DNA from: Labilibaculum antarcticum
GTDB taxonomy: Bacteria > Bacteroidota > Bacteroidia > Bacteroidales > Marinifilaceae
Direction of reading: 5' to 3'
Assembly (NCBI RefSeq): GCF_002356295.1
Contig: NZ_AP018042.1
Location: forward strand, 1,086,361-1,150,360
DNA: 64,000 nucleotides
The position numbers and the translations under genes are program-made. The notes beneath the pieces are model-generated. The model made no database searches. It was not told the origin of the DNA and worked only from the letters and a program-made list of their open reading frames with translations. Of the stretch, positions 9,708-16,873 are shown piece by piece (position 1 is the first letter of the stretch; each line of letters begins with the position of its first letter).

Positions 9708-9896
9708 CTAATTATTATCAGGCATTATGAACCAAAGAATAACATAAACCACCAGACCTGGAAATACGACACTAAATAGTGAGAGTAGTACAAAAGCAAT
9801 CCGAACAAGACTAACGTCCCATCCAAAATACTCGGCAATACCTGCACATACGCCTGCAATCATCTTATCTGATGATCGTTTCATTCTCTTTGTCAT
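9708..9896 (-). CDS. PspC-domain small membrane protein
   Basis: 62 aa from the ATG at 9894-9896, giving MTKRMKRSSDKMIAGVCAGI, the usual PspC N-terminus. An ATG nine codons upstream is also in frame. PspC domains pair an amphipathic DKMIAGVC.GIAEYFGWD segment with one hydrophobic helix (about 30-58). In proteobacteria PspC senses envelope stress together with PspB. In Bacteroidota stand-alone versions are common and uncharacterised. Confidence 0.85.
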   Translation of the reverse strand: MTKRMKRSSDKMIAGVCAGIAEYFGWDVSLVRIAFVLLSLFSVVFPGLVVYVILWFIMPDNN

Positions 9897-9972
9897 AAGG
9901 TGCTTTTTATTGTTACAATTCAATCTAAGCTCACTTCGCTTAAATTTTACACGGCAAAATAATTATTCAAAA

Positions 9973-10227
9973 TTAATCGTCAAACTCTTCGTCGTAAAGA
10001 TCTTCCTGATTTTCTAACTCATCATTAAAGAAGGTTTCAGCCTCATCCATCAAATCTTCGATCAGATTTTGATCTTCAGGCGTTTTTTCTAACCAATGAA
10101 TAGTTTGATTTGAGTTGAAATCCTCAACATCACATTCTACAATACACTTTGGAGAACGTGTGTGGATGATAAAAAGAGTATCAGGTAACTCTTGTGAATT
10201 GTCTGCTAATAAAAACTTTGGGAGCAT
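9973..10227 (-). CDS. Small acidic protein of unknown function
   Basis: 84 aa, very acidic, with a C-terminal tail dominated by Asp and Glu (FFNDELENQEDLYDEEFDD). There is no signal peptide or membrane segment. I do not recognise a family. The N-terminal half (FIIHTRSPKCIVECDVEDF) looks like a short beta-rich fold. It sits with another small unknown gene on the same strand. It is probably real because of its codon use and clean boundaries. Confidence 0.6.
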   Translation of the reverse strand: MLPKFLLADNSQELPDTLFIIHTRSPKCIVECDVEDFNSNQTIHWLEKTPEDQNLIEDLMDEAETFFNDELENQEDLYDEEFDD

Positions 10228-10351
10228 AACTTTAATTTTAAATTACAGTGCAAATATAGGAAGAGATTGAGTTCCAAGCAACAAAATAGACTTAACTATT
10301 TACGATTACTATTTTTCCACTTTTTAAGCAAGCTTACTATCAATCAGAATC

Positions 10352-10588
10352 CTAATCCTTAGTTGCTTCATCATCATTCCCAATCACTGGGAAATCAACA
10401 TCCACATCTACTTTAATTAGATAATTACACTCTTCTGTTATCAAATCGAAAGCGTAAAAACTCCTTCCAACTCCTAAATTGAATAATTTAACCATCTCTT
10501 CGTACCCAAGAGGGAATGTTTTTCGAACCAGATTCAATAGCTCTGGTTCCATTTTATTAAAACTAACAATTCTGTTTTTCTTTGCCAT
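10352..10588 (-). CDS. Small conserved-looking hypothetical protein
   Basis: 78 aa, soluble, starting MAKKNRIVSF. The middle (LVRKTFPLGYEEMVKLFNLG) and the beta-rich SFYAFDLITEECNYLIKVDV look like a compact alpha/beta fold, but I cannot name a family. It lies upstream of the acidic protein gene on the same strand, 124 bp away. Confidence 0.6.
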   Translation of the reverse strand: MAKKNRIVSFNKMEPELLNLVRKTFPLGYEEMVKLFNLGVGRSFYAFDLITEECNYLIKVDVDVDFPVIGNDDEATKD

Positions 10589-10910
10589 AATCGAATAATT
10601 TGATACGTCAAGTTTAAAACAAAACTGTGCTTTGCTTATTAAGCTATCCTTAAAATTACAGTAAGTTTTCCTTTGAATCTTTAAAATATATTCTTGTCAA
10701 AAAACAACATTAAAATAACACTCGCCCAAAACAAAAACACAATACACTCATAAAAAAACACTTACGCTCATTTATCAATCCCCCTCGCAAACGTTTATTC
10801 TAAATAAGAAAAAGACACGCGAGTCTTTTTTATTCTCTATTTGTTGGATTAGTCAAAATATCTGCCTAAACTTGTCATCGATAAACAGATCATTATATCC
10901 TTATTTAGCA
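10589..10910. other. Long upstream region of the sulfite-reductase operon
   Basis: AT-rich spacer between the divergent small gene and the first leader ORF. It contains one terminator-like hairpin at 10808-10831, listed separately. The left 220 bp have no ATG on the plus strand, so no leader ORF precedes that hairpin. The operon promoter must lie somewhere between here and 10910, but no clean TAnnTTTG box is visible. Confidence 0.5.
10808..10834 (+). terminator. Terminator-like hairpin upstream of the tandem attenuators
   Basis: Stem AAAAAGAC / GTCTTTTT with loop ACGCGA, followed by T-rich TTTATTC. The 3' flank CTTTTTTATTC is nearly the same as the flanks of the two attenuator terminators downstream. 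No gene on the plus strand precedes it. It may be a leaderless relic of the same module or the end of a short transcript. Confidence 0.55.
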
Positions 10911-11003
10911 ATGAGCAAATTTCTTCAAAATAACAAAATGTCTTTGTGTATGTGTACAACATGTTGTATGTGTATGGACAGTTTTGTTATGCAAAAAGGA
11001 TGA
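10911..11003 (+). CDS. Cys/Met-rich leader peptide 1 (attenuator ORF)
   Basis: 30 codons from ATG 10911 to TGA 11001-11003; a second in-frame ATG at 10938 would give 21 codons. The core, from 10938, reads MSLCMCTTCCMCMDSFVM, with five Cys codons (10947-10973) interleaved with Met codons. This density is far above chance and matches the product of the operon downstream, which makes sulfide for cysteine. A terminator hairpin starts 38 nt after the stop. The segment under the stop codon can pair with that terminator's 5' arm. Together these are the hallmarks of a ribosome-mediated attenuation leader. Translation itself is inferred. Confidence 0.8.
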   Translation: MSKFLQNNKMSLCMCTTCCMCMDSFVMQKG

Positions 11004-11053
11004 GCTTAAATTGATGAATTAGATATTAGAATATTCTCAAGAGCCTTTTTGCA
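10990..11053 (+). promoter_or_regulatory. Predicted antiterminator pairing of attenuator 1
   Basis: TGCAAAAAGG at 10990-10999, ending just before the leader stop codon, is a perfect 10-nt complement of CCTTTTTGCA at 11044-11053. The second segment is also most of the 5' arm of the terminator, so the two structures are mutually exclusive. A ribosome finishing the leader would mask 10990-10999 and favour termination. A ribosome stalled at the Cys codons around 10947-10973 would leave the segment free and favour read-through. Confidence 0.7.
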
Positions 11054-11075
11054 ACAGCAAAAAGGCTTTTTTTTT
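11042..11075 (+). terminator. Attenuator terminator 1
   Basis: A perfect 11-bp stem, AGCCTTTTTGC / GCAAAAAGGCT, with loop AACA, followed by a run of T residues. It lies between leader ORF 1 and leader ORF 2, ahead of all structural genes of the operon. Confidence 0.92.
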
Positions 11076-11137
11076 ATTCGACAAAATGATCTCAACGACA
11101 GACTTAATCATATCAAGAATATTTTTTTCGCACAAGG

Positions 11138-11221
11138 ATGAAAATAAATTCAAATCATACAAAGAACAGAATCAATGTAGCAATATGTTGTTGTATGTGT
11201 ATGTTATGGAATCCACCCTAG
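11138..11221 (+). CDS. Cys/Met-rich leader peptide 2 (attenuator ORF)
   Basis: 27 codons from ATG 11138-11140 (preceded by ACAAGG) to TAG 11219-11221. After an Asn-rich start it reads NVAICCCMCMLWNPP, with Cys codons at 11186, 11189, 11192 and 11198. It shares the 15-nt stretch TGTTGTATGTGTATG with leader 1, in the same reading phase (CCMCM), so the two look duplicated. The terminator begins 39 nt after its stop, almost the same distance as in leader 1. A second frame, open from 11086 and continuous with the DUF2061 gene, overlaps it. Confidence 0.78.
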   Translation: MKINSNHTKNRINVAICCCMCMLWNPP

Positions 11222-11270
11222 CAGAATTCGTTATGTACCTAAATGAACATTACATATCGAGTCTTTCTGC
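11221..11270 (+). promoter_or_regulatory. Predicted antiterminator pairing of attenuator 2
   Basis: GCAGAA at 11221-11226 starts at the last base of the leader 2 stop codon. It is complementary to TTCTGC at 11265-11270, the 5' arm of terminator 2. A further CG/CG pair (11229-11230 with 11258-11259) could extend it across an internal loop. The pairing is shorter and weaker than in attenuator 1, but it is placed equivalently relative to the stop codon. Confidence 0.5.
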
Positions 11271-11290
11271 AACGCAGAAGGACTTTTTTT
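11261..11290 (+). terminator. Attenuator terminator 2
   Basis: A 10-bp stem, GTCTTTCTGC / GCAGAAGGAC (one G-U pair), with loop AAC and a T7 tract. It lies 20 bp upstream of the DUF2061 start codon. It would end transcription before the first structural gene. Confidence 0.88.
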
Positions 11291-11310
11291 ATTCTTGTAA
11301 GTCGATTAAA

Positions 11311-11541
11311 ATGAAGGAAAAAACATACCGAAGTGTACTAAAAACCATTTCGTGGAGAACGATTGGAACAATTGATACCATCTTAATCTCCTATTTAGTG
11401 ATTGGAGATATGAAATGGGCCATGTCGATTGGTGGAGTTGAGTTGTTTACAAAAATGGGCCTCTATTTTATTCATGAACGAACATGGAATAAGATCGAAT
11501 TAGGAAGAGAGAAAAAACATCCCATTGATTATCACATTTAA
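11311..11541 (+). CDS. DUF2061 small membrane protein
   Basis: 76 aa from ATG 11311-11313. The family begins with a short basic segment before SWRTIGTIDT, which supports this start. An in-frame ATG at 11086 exists, but reading from it would run through leader ORF 2 and a terminator stem. Two hydrophobic helices are visible (about 16-33 and 38-55). The function of DUF2061 is unknown, and its members are often found near sulfate-assimilation genes. Here it is the first structural gene of the operon, 11 bp ahead of the siroheme enzyme gene. Confidence 0.85.
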   Translation: MKEKTYRSVLKTISWRTIGTIDTILISYLVIGDMKWAMSIGGVELFTKMGLYFIHERTWNKIELGREKKHPIDYHI

Positions 11542-11552
11542 AAAGAGCAACC

Positions 11553-12035
11553 ATGTCGAAACAGAAAAAACAATTTTTACCGATAGCCTTAGATATCACC
11601 AATAAAAAAATACTAATTATTGGAGGCGATGAAGATGCTTATAAAAAGCTTAAAATATTACAACGGAGCACAAATTTAATCGAGGTAATCGCTCCAAAAA
11701 TCATTAACTGGATTAAAAATGCAGGTGTGATTTATCACGAGAAACAATACAGCAAGGAAGTGCTAAAAGATTATTTCCTGATATACAGCTGTGTTGAAGA
11801 CCCTGCTTTTGTAAGACAATTAATAAGAGATGCTAAAGAAGCCGGCGTATTACTAAATGTTCACGATCAACCAGATTTTTGTGAATTTGTTTCTCCGGCT
11901 ATTTACAAACAATCGAACATTAGCGTTGCTGTAAGTTCAAATGGTGAAGATGTTTACGAATCGATTCGTGTTCGGAATCAACTGAAAGATTACTTCGAAA
12001 ATTACCAGCTTCAAAAACAACTAATTGCTAACTAA
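11553..12035 (+). CDS. Precorrin-2 dehydrogenase / sirohydrochlorin ferrochelatase (Met8/CysG-N type)
   Basis: 160 aa. The Rossmann start (ITNKKILIIGGDEDAYKKLK, about 15-34) and the downstream LNVHDQPDFCEFVSPAIYKQ segment match the N-terminal domain of siroheme synthase, which oxidises precorrin-2 with NAD+ and inserts iron. It is a single-domain protein; the methyltransferase half of CysG is encoded separately as cobA 4 kb downstream. Its product, siroheme, is the cofactor of CysI in the same operon. The nucleotide-binding loop is GGDEDA rather than the common GGGxVA. Confidence 0.88.
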   Translation: MSKQKKQFLPIALDITNKKILIIGGDEDAYKKLKILQRSTNLIEVIAPKIINWIKNAGVIYHEKQYSKEVLKDYFLIYSCVEDPAFVRQLIRDAKEAGVLLNVHDQPDFCEFVSPAIYKQSNISVAVSSNGEDVYESIRVRNQLKDYFENYQLQKQLIAN

Positions 12036-12068
12036 CAAAGGCTTAATATTTTCTATAACTGAAAGAAC

Positions 12069-13844
12069 ATGGGAAAAGAATTTAAAATCAATCAAGAACA
12101 ATTATCTCAGCTAAATCAGCTGATTCAAAATTTATCTGCCGAGCAATTGGTTTGGGTAAATGGATACCTATCAGGGATTATCAATGGAAAACCGAATGCT
12201 GTTGATGTTCCGGTAATTTCGAGTCAAAAATCTTCTGAAAGCATCACTATTTTATTTGGCACACATAGCGGACATAGCAAGGAGATAGCCATGGATCTTC
12301 ACGATAAAATTTTGGCACTGGGCTTCGATGCTAAGATACAAGGCCTTGACTTTTACCAGAAAAATGATTTGAAAAAGGAAAAATACCTTTTCCTGATCGT
12401 AAGTACACATGGTGAAGGTGAAGCTCCGATTCAGGCAGAAGAATTATACGAGTATGTGCATGGCACAAGAGCTCCAAAACTGCCAGACACCAAATATGCT
12501 GTACTTGCTTTGGGTGACAAAACCTACAAGAATTATTGCCAGACAGGCATTGATTTCGACCAGACTTTCAGCAAATTAGGAGCTAAAGCGATTATCCCTG
12601 TTCAAACCAGTGATGTTGCCTACGAAGAAGTCGCTGAACAATGGATCGAAAAAGTGATTGGTGAATTGAAGAACTTAGTACCCGAACTTACTGCTTCAAC
12701 CCTATCTGCCAGCACTGCGATTACAAAGAAGAAATTCAATCGATCAAACCCATACTATGCTGAAGTATTGGAAAAAGTGAGAATTACCACCTCCGATTCT
12801 GAAAAGGAAATCTACCATGTTGAAATCTCATTGGAAGATTCGGGCATAGAATATAAAGCGGGCGACAGCATTGGTATTCTTCCCAACAATCCTATCGATT
12901 TGGTAGACTTGCTCATTGACAAGTTGGAAGACGATCCGGAACGAATTGTTACCCTTGGAGAGAAAGAAATCAGTTTATTTCGGGCTTTACAAAACAAGCT
13001 GGAGTTAACCGTTTTGAACCGCGAAGTTCTTGAAAAGTACAAGGCCATAACTCAAAATAAGGATCTTGAATTGCTGCTGAATAATGAAGATGAATTGGAA
13101 GCATATCTTTACGGAGCTGATGCCTATGACTTATTGGAAGATTACCCGGGAGAAATTACCAGCGATCAATTTATATCTATTCTTCGGGTTTTATATGCAC
13201 GCCTCTACTCGATCTCCTCGGGTCCGAGTTCAAACCCCGAAGAAGTTCACATTACCATTGCCTCGGTTCGATACAATCGCAAAAAACGTGACAGAAACGG
13301 AGCTTGTTCCTCTTACATCACCGATGAAATTAATGCAGGCGACCATTTGCCCATTTACATCGATAAAAATGAATCTTTCCGTTTACCGGATGACGAAAGC
13401 AAACCACTAATAATGGTGGGTGCAGGAACCGGAGTGGCTCCTTACCGAAGCTTTTTGCAAGAACGGGAACAAAATAGCGCAAAAGGGAAAAACTGGTTGT
13501 TCTTTGGAAATCAACGACTCAAAAAAGACTTTTTATATCAGCTTGAATGGCAAAGATTCCTCAAGAAAGGAACTCTGCAGAAATTAGATGTTGCCTTTTC
13601 AAGAGATCAGGAAGAAAAAACCTACGTGCAGCATCGACTGAAGGAAAATGGGAAAGAAGTATTTCAATGGCTCGAAAACGGTGCTCATTTTTACATCTGC
13701 GGAGACAAAAAACACATGGCCAAAGATGTGCAAACAAGCTTGCTGGAAATCATTCAGAACGAAGGTGGAATAACTCCTGAAAAAGCGGAGGAATATCTAA
13801 AGAATCTGAAAAGAGAAAAGCGGTTCCTGCTTGATGTCTACTAA
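12069..13844 (+). CDS. cysJ: Sulfite reductase flavoprotein subunit (CysJ)
   Basis: 591 aa, NADPH-dependent diflavin reductase that passes electrons to CysI. A short N-terminal extension (1-57) is followed by a flavodoxin FMN domain (about 58-200, with ILFGTHSGHSKEIA). The FAD domain contains RLYSISSGPSS and a GACSSYI segment. The NADPH-binding domain has GAGTGVAPYRSF at about 451-462 and HFYICGDKKHMAKDV, and the family C-terminus LLDVY is present. It lies 33 bp downstream of the siroheme gene in one operon. Confidence 0.96.
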   Translation: MGKEFKINQEQLSQLNQLIQNLSAEQLVWVNGYLSGIINGKPNAVDVPVISSQKSSESITILFGTHSGHSKEIAMDLHDKILALGFDAKIQGLDFYQKNDLKKEKYLFLIVSTHGEGEAPIQAEELYEYVHGTRAPKLPDTKYAVLALGDKTYKNYCQTGIDFDQTFSKLGAKAIIPVQTSDVAYEEVAEQWIEKVIGELKNLVPELTASTLSASTAITKKKFNRSNPYYAEVLEKVRITTSDSEKEIYHVEISLEDSGIEYKAGDSIGILPNNPIDLVDLLIDKLEDDPERIVTLGEKEISLFRALQNKLELTVLNREVLEKYKAITQNKDLELLLNNEDELEAYLYGADAYDLLEDYPGEITSDQFISILRVLYARLYSISSGPSSNPEEVHITIASVRYNRKKRDRNGACSSYITDEINAGDHLPIYIDKNESFRLPDDESKPLIMVGAGTGVAPYRSFLQEREQNSAKGKNWLFFGNQRLKKDFLYQLEWQRFLKKGTLQKLDVAFSRDQEEKTYVQHRLKENGKEVFQWLENGAHFYICGDKKHMAKDVQTSLLEIIQNEGGITPEKAEEYLKNLKREKRFLLDVY

Positions 13845-13859
13845 AAAATCATCCAAACG

Positions 13860-13888
13860 CTGACAGGTCTTACGACGCTGTCAGGTTT
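13860..13888 (+). terminator. Intercistronic hairpin between cysJ and cysI
   Basis: A 7-bp stem CTGACAG / CTGTCAG with an 11-nt loop, followed by GTTTT. The short T tract suggests a weak terminator or a processing or stability element that could lower cysI relative to cysJ. Confidence 0.5.
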
Positions 13889-13903
13889 TAAACAAAACCA
13901 ACT

Positions 13904-15607
13904 ATGTCAGATAATATCAACTGGGCAGAATTGTCCGAAGTCGAAAAAATAAAAAGCGAGAGCAACTATTTGCGCGGAACATTGGAGGCCAGTCTTGCTG
14001 ACCCAATTACAGGAGCCATTGCCCTCGATGATCGTCAGGTCTCTAAGTTTCATGGCATTTACCAACAATTCGATCGGGATAATGAACGGGAAAGAAGAAA
14101 AACCAAACTGGAACCCGATTATTCCTTTTTGATTCGGGTGCGAGTGCCAGGTGGAGTTGTGAACGCGAAGCAATGGCTGCAAATCGATCAAATTTCAGAT
14201 GAATATGCCAATGGTACCATCAAATTAACCACCAAACAGGCATTCCAGTTTCACGGTGTGTTGAAGGGAGACCTGAAGCCAAGTATTCAATCCATAAACA
14301 AGGCATTGCTCGATACCATTGCCGCTTGTGGTGATGTAAACAGAAATGTGATGGCCAGTCCTCATCCGTATGCATCGGAAGTTTTCGATCAGGTTCAGGA
14401 ATTAGCGGGTAAAGTGAGCGATCATTTAACGCCAAGAACTCCGGCATATTACGAAATCTGGCTCGACCAAAAGAAGGTGGCGGCAGGAAGTGCCGGCGAA
14501 GTAGAACCTTTGTACGGACCGGTTTATTTGCCTCGAAAGTTCAAAATTGGATTTACCACTCCCCCTTTTAACGATACGGATATTTTCACTCAGGATTTGG
14601 GATTTATTGCCATTGAAAACAATGGTGTGCTGGAAGGATTCAATATTGCGGTAGGCGGTGGAATGGGAACCACTTTTGGCGATGCTGAAACTTATCCCCG
14701 TTTAGGCAATGTTCTGGGTTTTATCTCGGTTGAGAACACTGTAGATGTTGCGGAAAAAGTGGTGCTCTTGCAAAAGGAGCTGGGGAATCGAAAAGTGAGA
14801 AAGAATGCCCGTTTAAAATACACCATCGACAGAATTGGAGTTGATGCATTTAAGGAACTCCTGAATGAGAAGCTTGGTTATTCATTAGAGCCGGAAAGAA
14901 GCTATGCATTAGTACGCAACGGCGATAAATTCGGATGGCAAAAAGCCAAAGATGGCCTTTGGTATCTGGGCTTATTCATTGAAGGCGGACGAGTAAAAGA
15001 TGTTGATCAGGTAAAAATAAAATCGGCCCTGCAGGAAATTGCAAGCCTAAACATTTCTGATTTTCGCCTGACAGGAAATCAAAACCTGATTCTGGGGAAG
15101 ATTGAGGAAGAGAACAAGGCTAAAATCAATCAGATTCTGAAAAAGCACCACCTTTTACCTCAGGCTATTTCGGGAATAAGAGCCAACTCGATTGCCTGTG
15201 TTGCGCTAAACACATGTAGTTTGGCTTTTGCCGAAGCAGAAAGATACCTTCCCTCATTAATCGATAAAATTGAAGAAGGCTTGCAAGAGTTTGGTTTGTT
15301 TAAAGATGAAATTGTAATTAGAATGACTGGGTGTGCCAATGGATGTGGAAGACCTTACGTAGCAGAAATCGCATTCATCGGAAAAGCTCCGGGAAGATAT
15401 AATTTCTATCTGGGTGGTGATTTTAAAGGAACACGTTTGAATAACCTCTATCGCGAAAATGTGGACGAGCAAGAGATTCTGAAAGATCTTCGACCCATTT
15501 TGAAAGATTATTCTGAAAACAGAACCAAAGGAGAAGAATTTGGCGATTTCGTGATCCGTAAACAATACGTTGCTGAAATAGTGAATCCTAAGGATTTTAA
15601 GCATTAA
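13904..15607 (+). CDS. cysI: Sulfite reductase hemoprotein subunit (CysI)
   Basis: 567 aa. It catalyses the six-electron reduction of sulfite to sulfide at a siroheme-[4Fe-4S] centre. The four cluster cysteines lie at 432, 438, 477 and 481 (CVALNTC and CANGC), with the same spacing as E. coli CysI. The basic substrate and siroheme-binding segments (for example DVNRNVMASP and GGGMGTTFGD) are intact. It follows cysJ by 59 bp across a small hairpin. A repeat-rich 364-bp gap separates it from cobA. Confidence 0.97.
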   Translation: MSDNINWAELSEVEKIKSESNYLRGTLEASLADPITGAIALDDRQVSKFHGIYQQFDRDNERERRKTKLEPDYSFLIRVRVPGGVVNAKQWLQIDQISDEYANGTIKLTTKQAFQFHGVLKGDLKPSIQSINKALLDTIAACGDVNRNVMASPHPYASEVFDQVQELAGKVSDHLTPRTPAYYEIWLDQKKVAAGSAGEVEPLYGPVYLPRKFKIGFTTPPFNDTDIFTQDLGFIAIENNGVLEGFNIAVGGGMGTTFGDAETYPRLGNVLGFISVENTVDVAEKVVLLQKELGNRKVRKNARLKYTIDRIGVDAFKELLNEKLGYSLEPERSYALVRNGDKFGWQKAKDGLWYLGLFIEGGRVKDVDQVKIKSALQEIASLNISDFRLTGNQNLILGKIEEENKAKINQILKKHHLLPQAISGIRANSIACVALNTCSLAFAEAERYLPSLIDKIEEGLQEFGLFKDEIVIRMTGCANGCGRPYVAEIAFIGKAPGRYNFYLGGDFKGTRLNNLYRENVDEQEILKDLRPILKDYSENRTKGEEFGDFVIRKQYVAEIVNPKDFKH

Positions 15608-15610
15608 GAA

Positions 15611-15658
15611 GGTCTTGAAGGTCGAAAGTCGAAAGTCAAAAAGTCGAAAAGTCTTGAA
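15611..15658 (+). repeat. Short direct repeats after cysI
   Basis: Three copies of GTCGAAA and related AGTC words in a row just after the cysI stop codon, next to the large inverted repeat. This low-complexity stretch is non-coding. Confidence 0.55.
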
Positions 15659-15659
15659 A

Positions 15660-15833
15660 CCCCTATCCCGAAAGCCTTCGGGACCCCTAAAGGGGACTTT
15701 GATTTACAGCTCTTGGTTTTAGTCTATTAATTTAGACACATCTCTTTATTTCAACAATTTAATGGTACTCTCTTTAATTTATGCAATGACTAAAAATCCC
15801 CTTCAGGGGTCCCGAAGGCTTTCGGGATAGGGG
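15660..15833. repeat. 37-bp inverted repeat flanking 100 bp, MITE/REP-like
   Basis: The left arm (15660-15696) and right arm (15797-15833) are reverse complements at 36 of 37 positions. Each arm itself contains two palindromes, CCCGAA-AGCC-TTCGGG and CCCC-TAAA-GGGG (the latter TTCA in the right arm). The arms are much more GC-rich than the 100-bp centre, which has no ORF. Transcribed, it would form a very long stem between cysI and cobA. No transposase is nearby. It looks like a dispersed repeat, but copy number cannot be judged from one window. Confidence 0.75.
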
Positions 15834-15924
15834 TAAGAAAAGTCAAAATAGAGAACAATTTAATCGTCACAACAGCCGGGTTATTCACAAAGAAACAAAA
15901 AGGAGAGCCATAAATCTTAGTGAT

Positions 15925-15959
15925 CCTTTGTGCTGTGCTTCGAGTCCTTTGTGGTTAAA
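15925..15959. repeat. CTTTGTG-type intergenic repeat
   Basis: Contains CCTTTGTGCTGTG and CCTTTGTGGTTAAA, a low-complexity repeat family often seen between Bacteroidota genes. A related copy in the other orientation (CCACAGAG...CACAGAGG) lies near 17790. It overlaps the 5' flank of cobA. Confidence 0.5.
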
Positions 15960-15971
15960 AAATATAAGTAT

Positions 15972-16790
15972 ATGAAAAACGGAAAAATATGGATTGTTGG
16001 TGCCGGACCTGGTGCTGCCGATCTGCTCACAATAAAAGCCTTACGAAGCATTCAGAATGCGGATGTAATTTTATACGATGCCTTAATTACCGATGAAGTG
16101 CGTGCTCTGTTTCCCAACAAAGCAATTCTTATTGATGTAGGAAAACGTTCGGGCGATGGTAAAAATCCGGTAACCAGACAAGAATATATTCACGACCAAA
16201 TGCTGATGTATTACTTACTAGGCAGTGAGGTAGTGAGATTGAAATCGGGCGACCCGATGGTTTATGGCAGAGGTGTTGAGGAGATTCGTTTCTTGTTGGA
16301 AACCGGTTTGGAATTCGAATTAATCCCCGGAATTAGTGCTGCTATGGCTGCTTCCAACGAGTTTTGGATTCCGCTTACCGAACGAGGCAAATCATCAGGA
16401 ATACATTTTCATTCGGCCGTAAAAGTGGGTGGTAAAAAAAGTGCTCTAAACGAAATTATTCGCGAAATTGAGAACGACGATACCGTTGTAATCTATATGG
16501 GGCTGGAGCATTTAAAGGGGATGGCTGACGAACTTCATCGAAGATTGTCTAAAGAAACCAACATCAATGTAATCTCGAAGGTGAGCTATAAAGACAGCGA
16601 TGTGATAAGCGGGAACACAAAGTTTTTCAGTAAAATAAAGAACCACGAACTGCCGGCTTCACCAGCGGTAATTGTATTGGGAAACCATACCCAAATTCCG
16701 AGAAAATCCGAATCAAGTGAAAAAGGAAAAGTGGCCATCTCAACAAGAATTAAAAGTTTTGCAAGACAGGCATTTTTGAACCTGTTTTAA
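15972..16790 (+). CDS. cobA: Uroporphyrinogen-III C-methyltransferase (CobA/SUMT)
   Basis: 272 aa from ATG 15972-15974. An ATG 14 codons upstream lies inside the repeat and would precede the conserved MKNGKIWIVGAGPGAADLL start. It methylates uroporphyrinogen III at C2 and C7 with SAM to give precorrin-2, the substrate of the dehydrogenase at the head of this operon. Motifs are VGAGPGAADLLTIKAL (about 7-22) and VRLKSGDPMVYGRG (about 86-99). It ends just before a strong terminator that closes the operon. Confidence 0.94.
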   Translation: MKNGKIWIVGAGPGAADLLTIKALRSIQNADVILYDALITDEVRALFPNKAILIDVGKRSGDGKNPVTRQEYIHDQMLMYYLLGSEVVRLKSGDPMVYGRGVEEIRFLLETGLEFELIPGISAAMAASNEFWIPLTERGKSSGIHFHSAVKVGGKKSALNEIIREIENDDTVVIYMGLEHLKGMADELHRRLSKETNINVISKVSYKDSDVISGNTKFFSKIKNHELPASPAVIVLGNHTQIPRKSESSEKGKVAISTRIKSFARQAFLNLF

Positions 16791-16873
16791 TTGATCCGTT
16801 GAAAACATTTAGGCTTCACGAATAAAATCTATGCAACGCTACAATCAATTTCATCGTCTTTATTCCGAAACAG

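Noticed and set aside
10589-10807. Third Cys leader ORF before the upstream hairpin
   Set aside because: There is no ATG on the plus strand and no run of Cys codons in this stretch.
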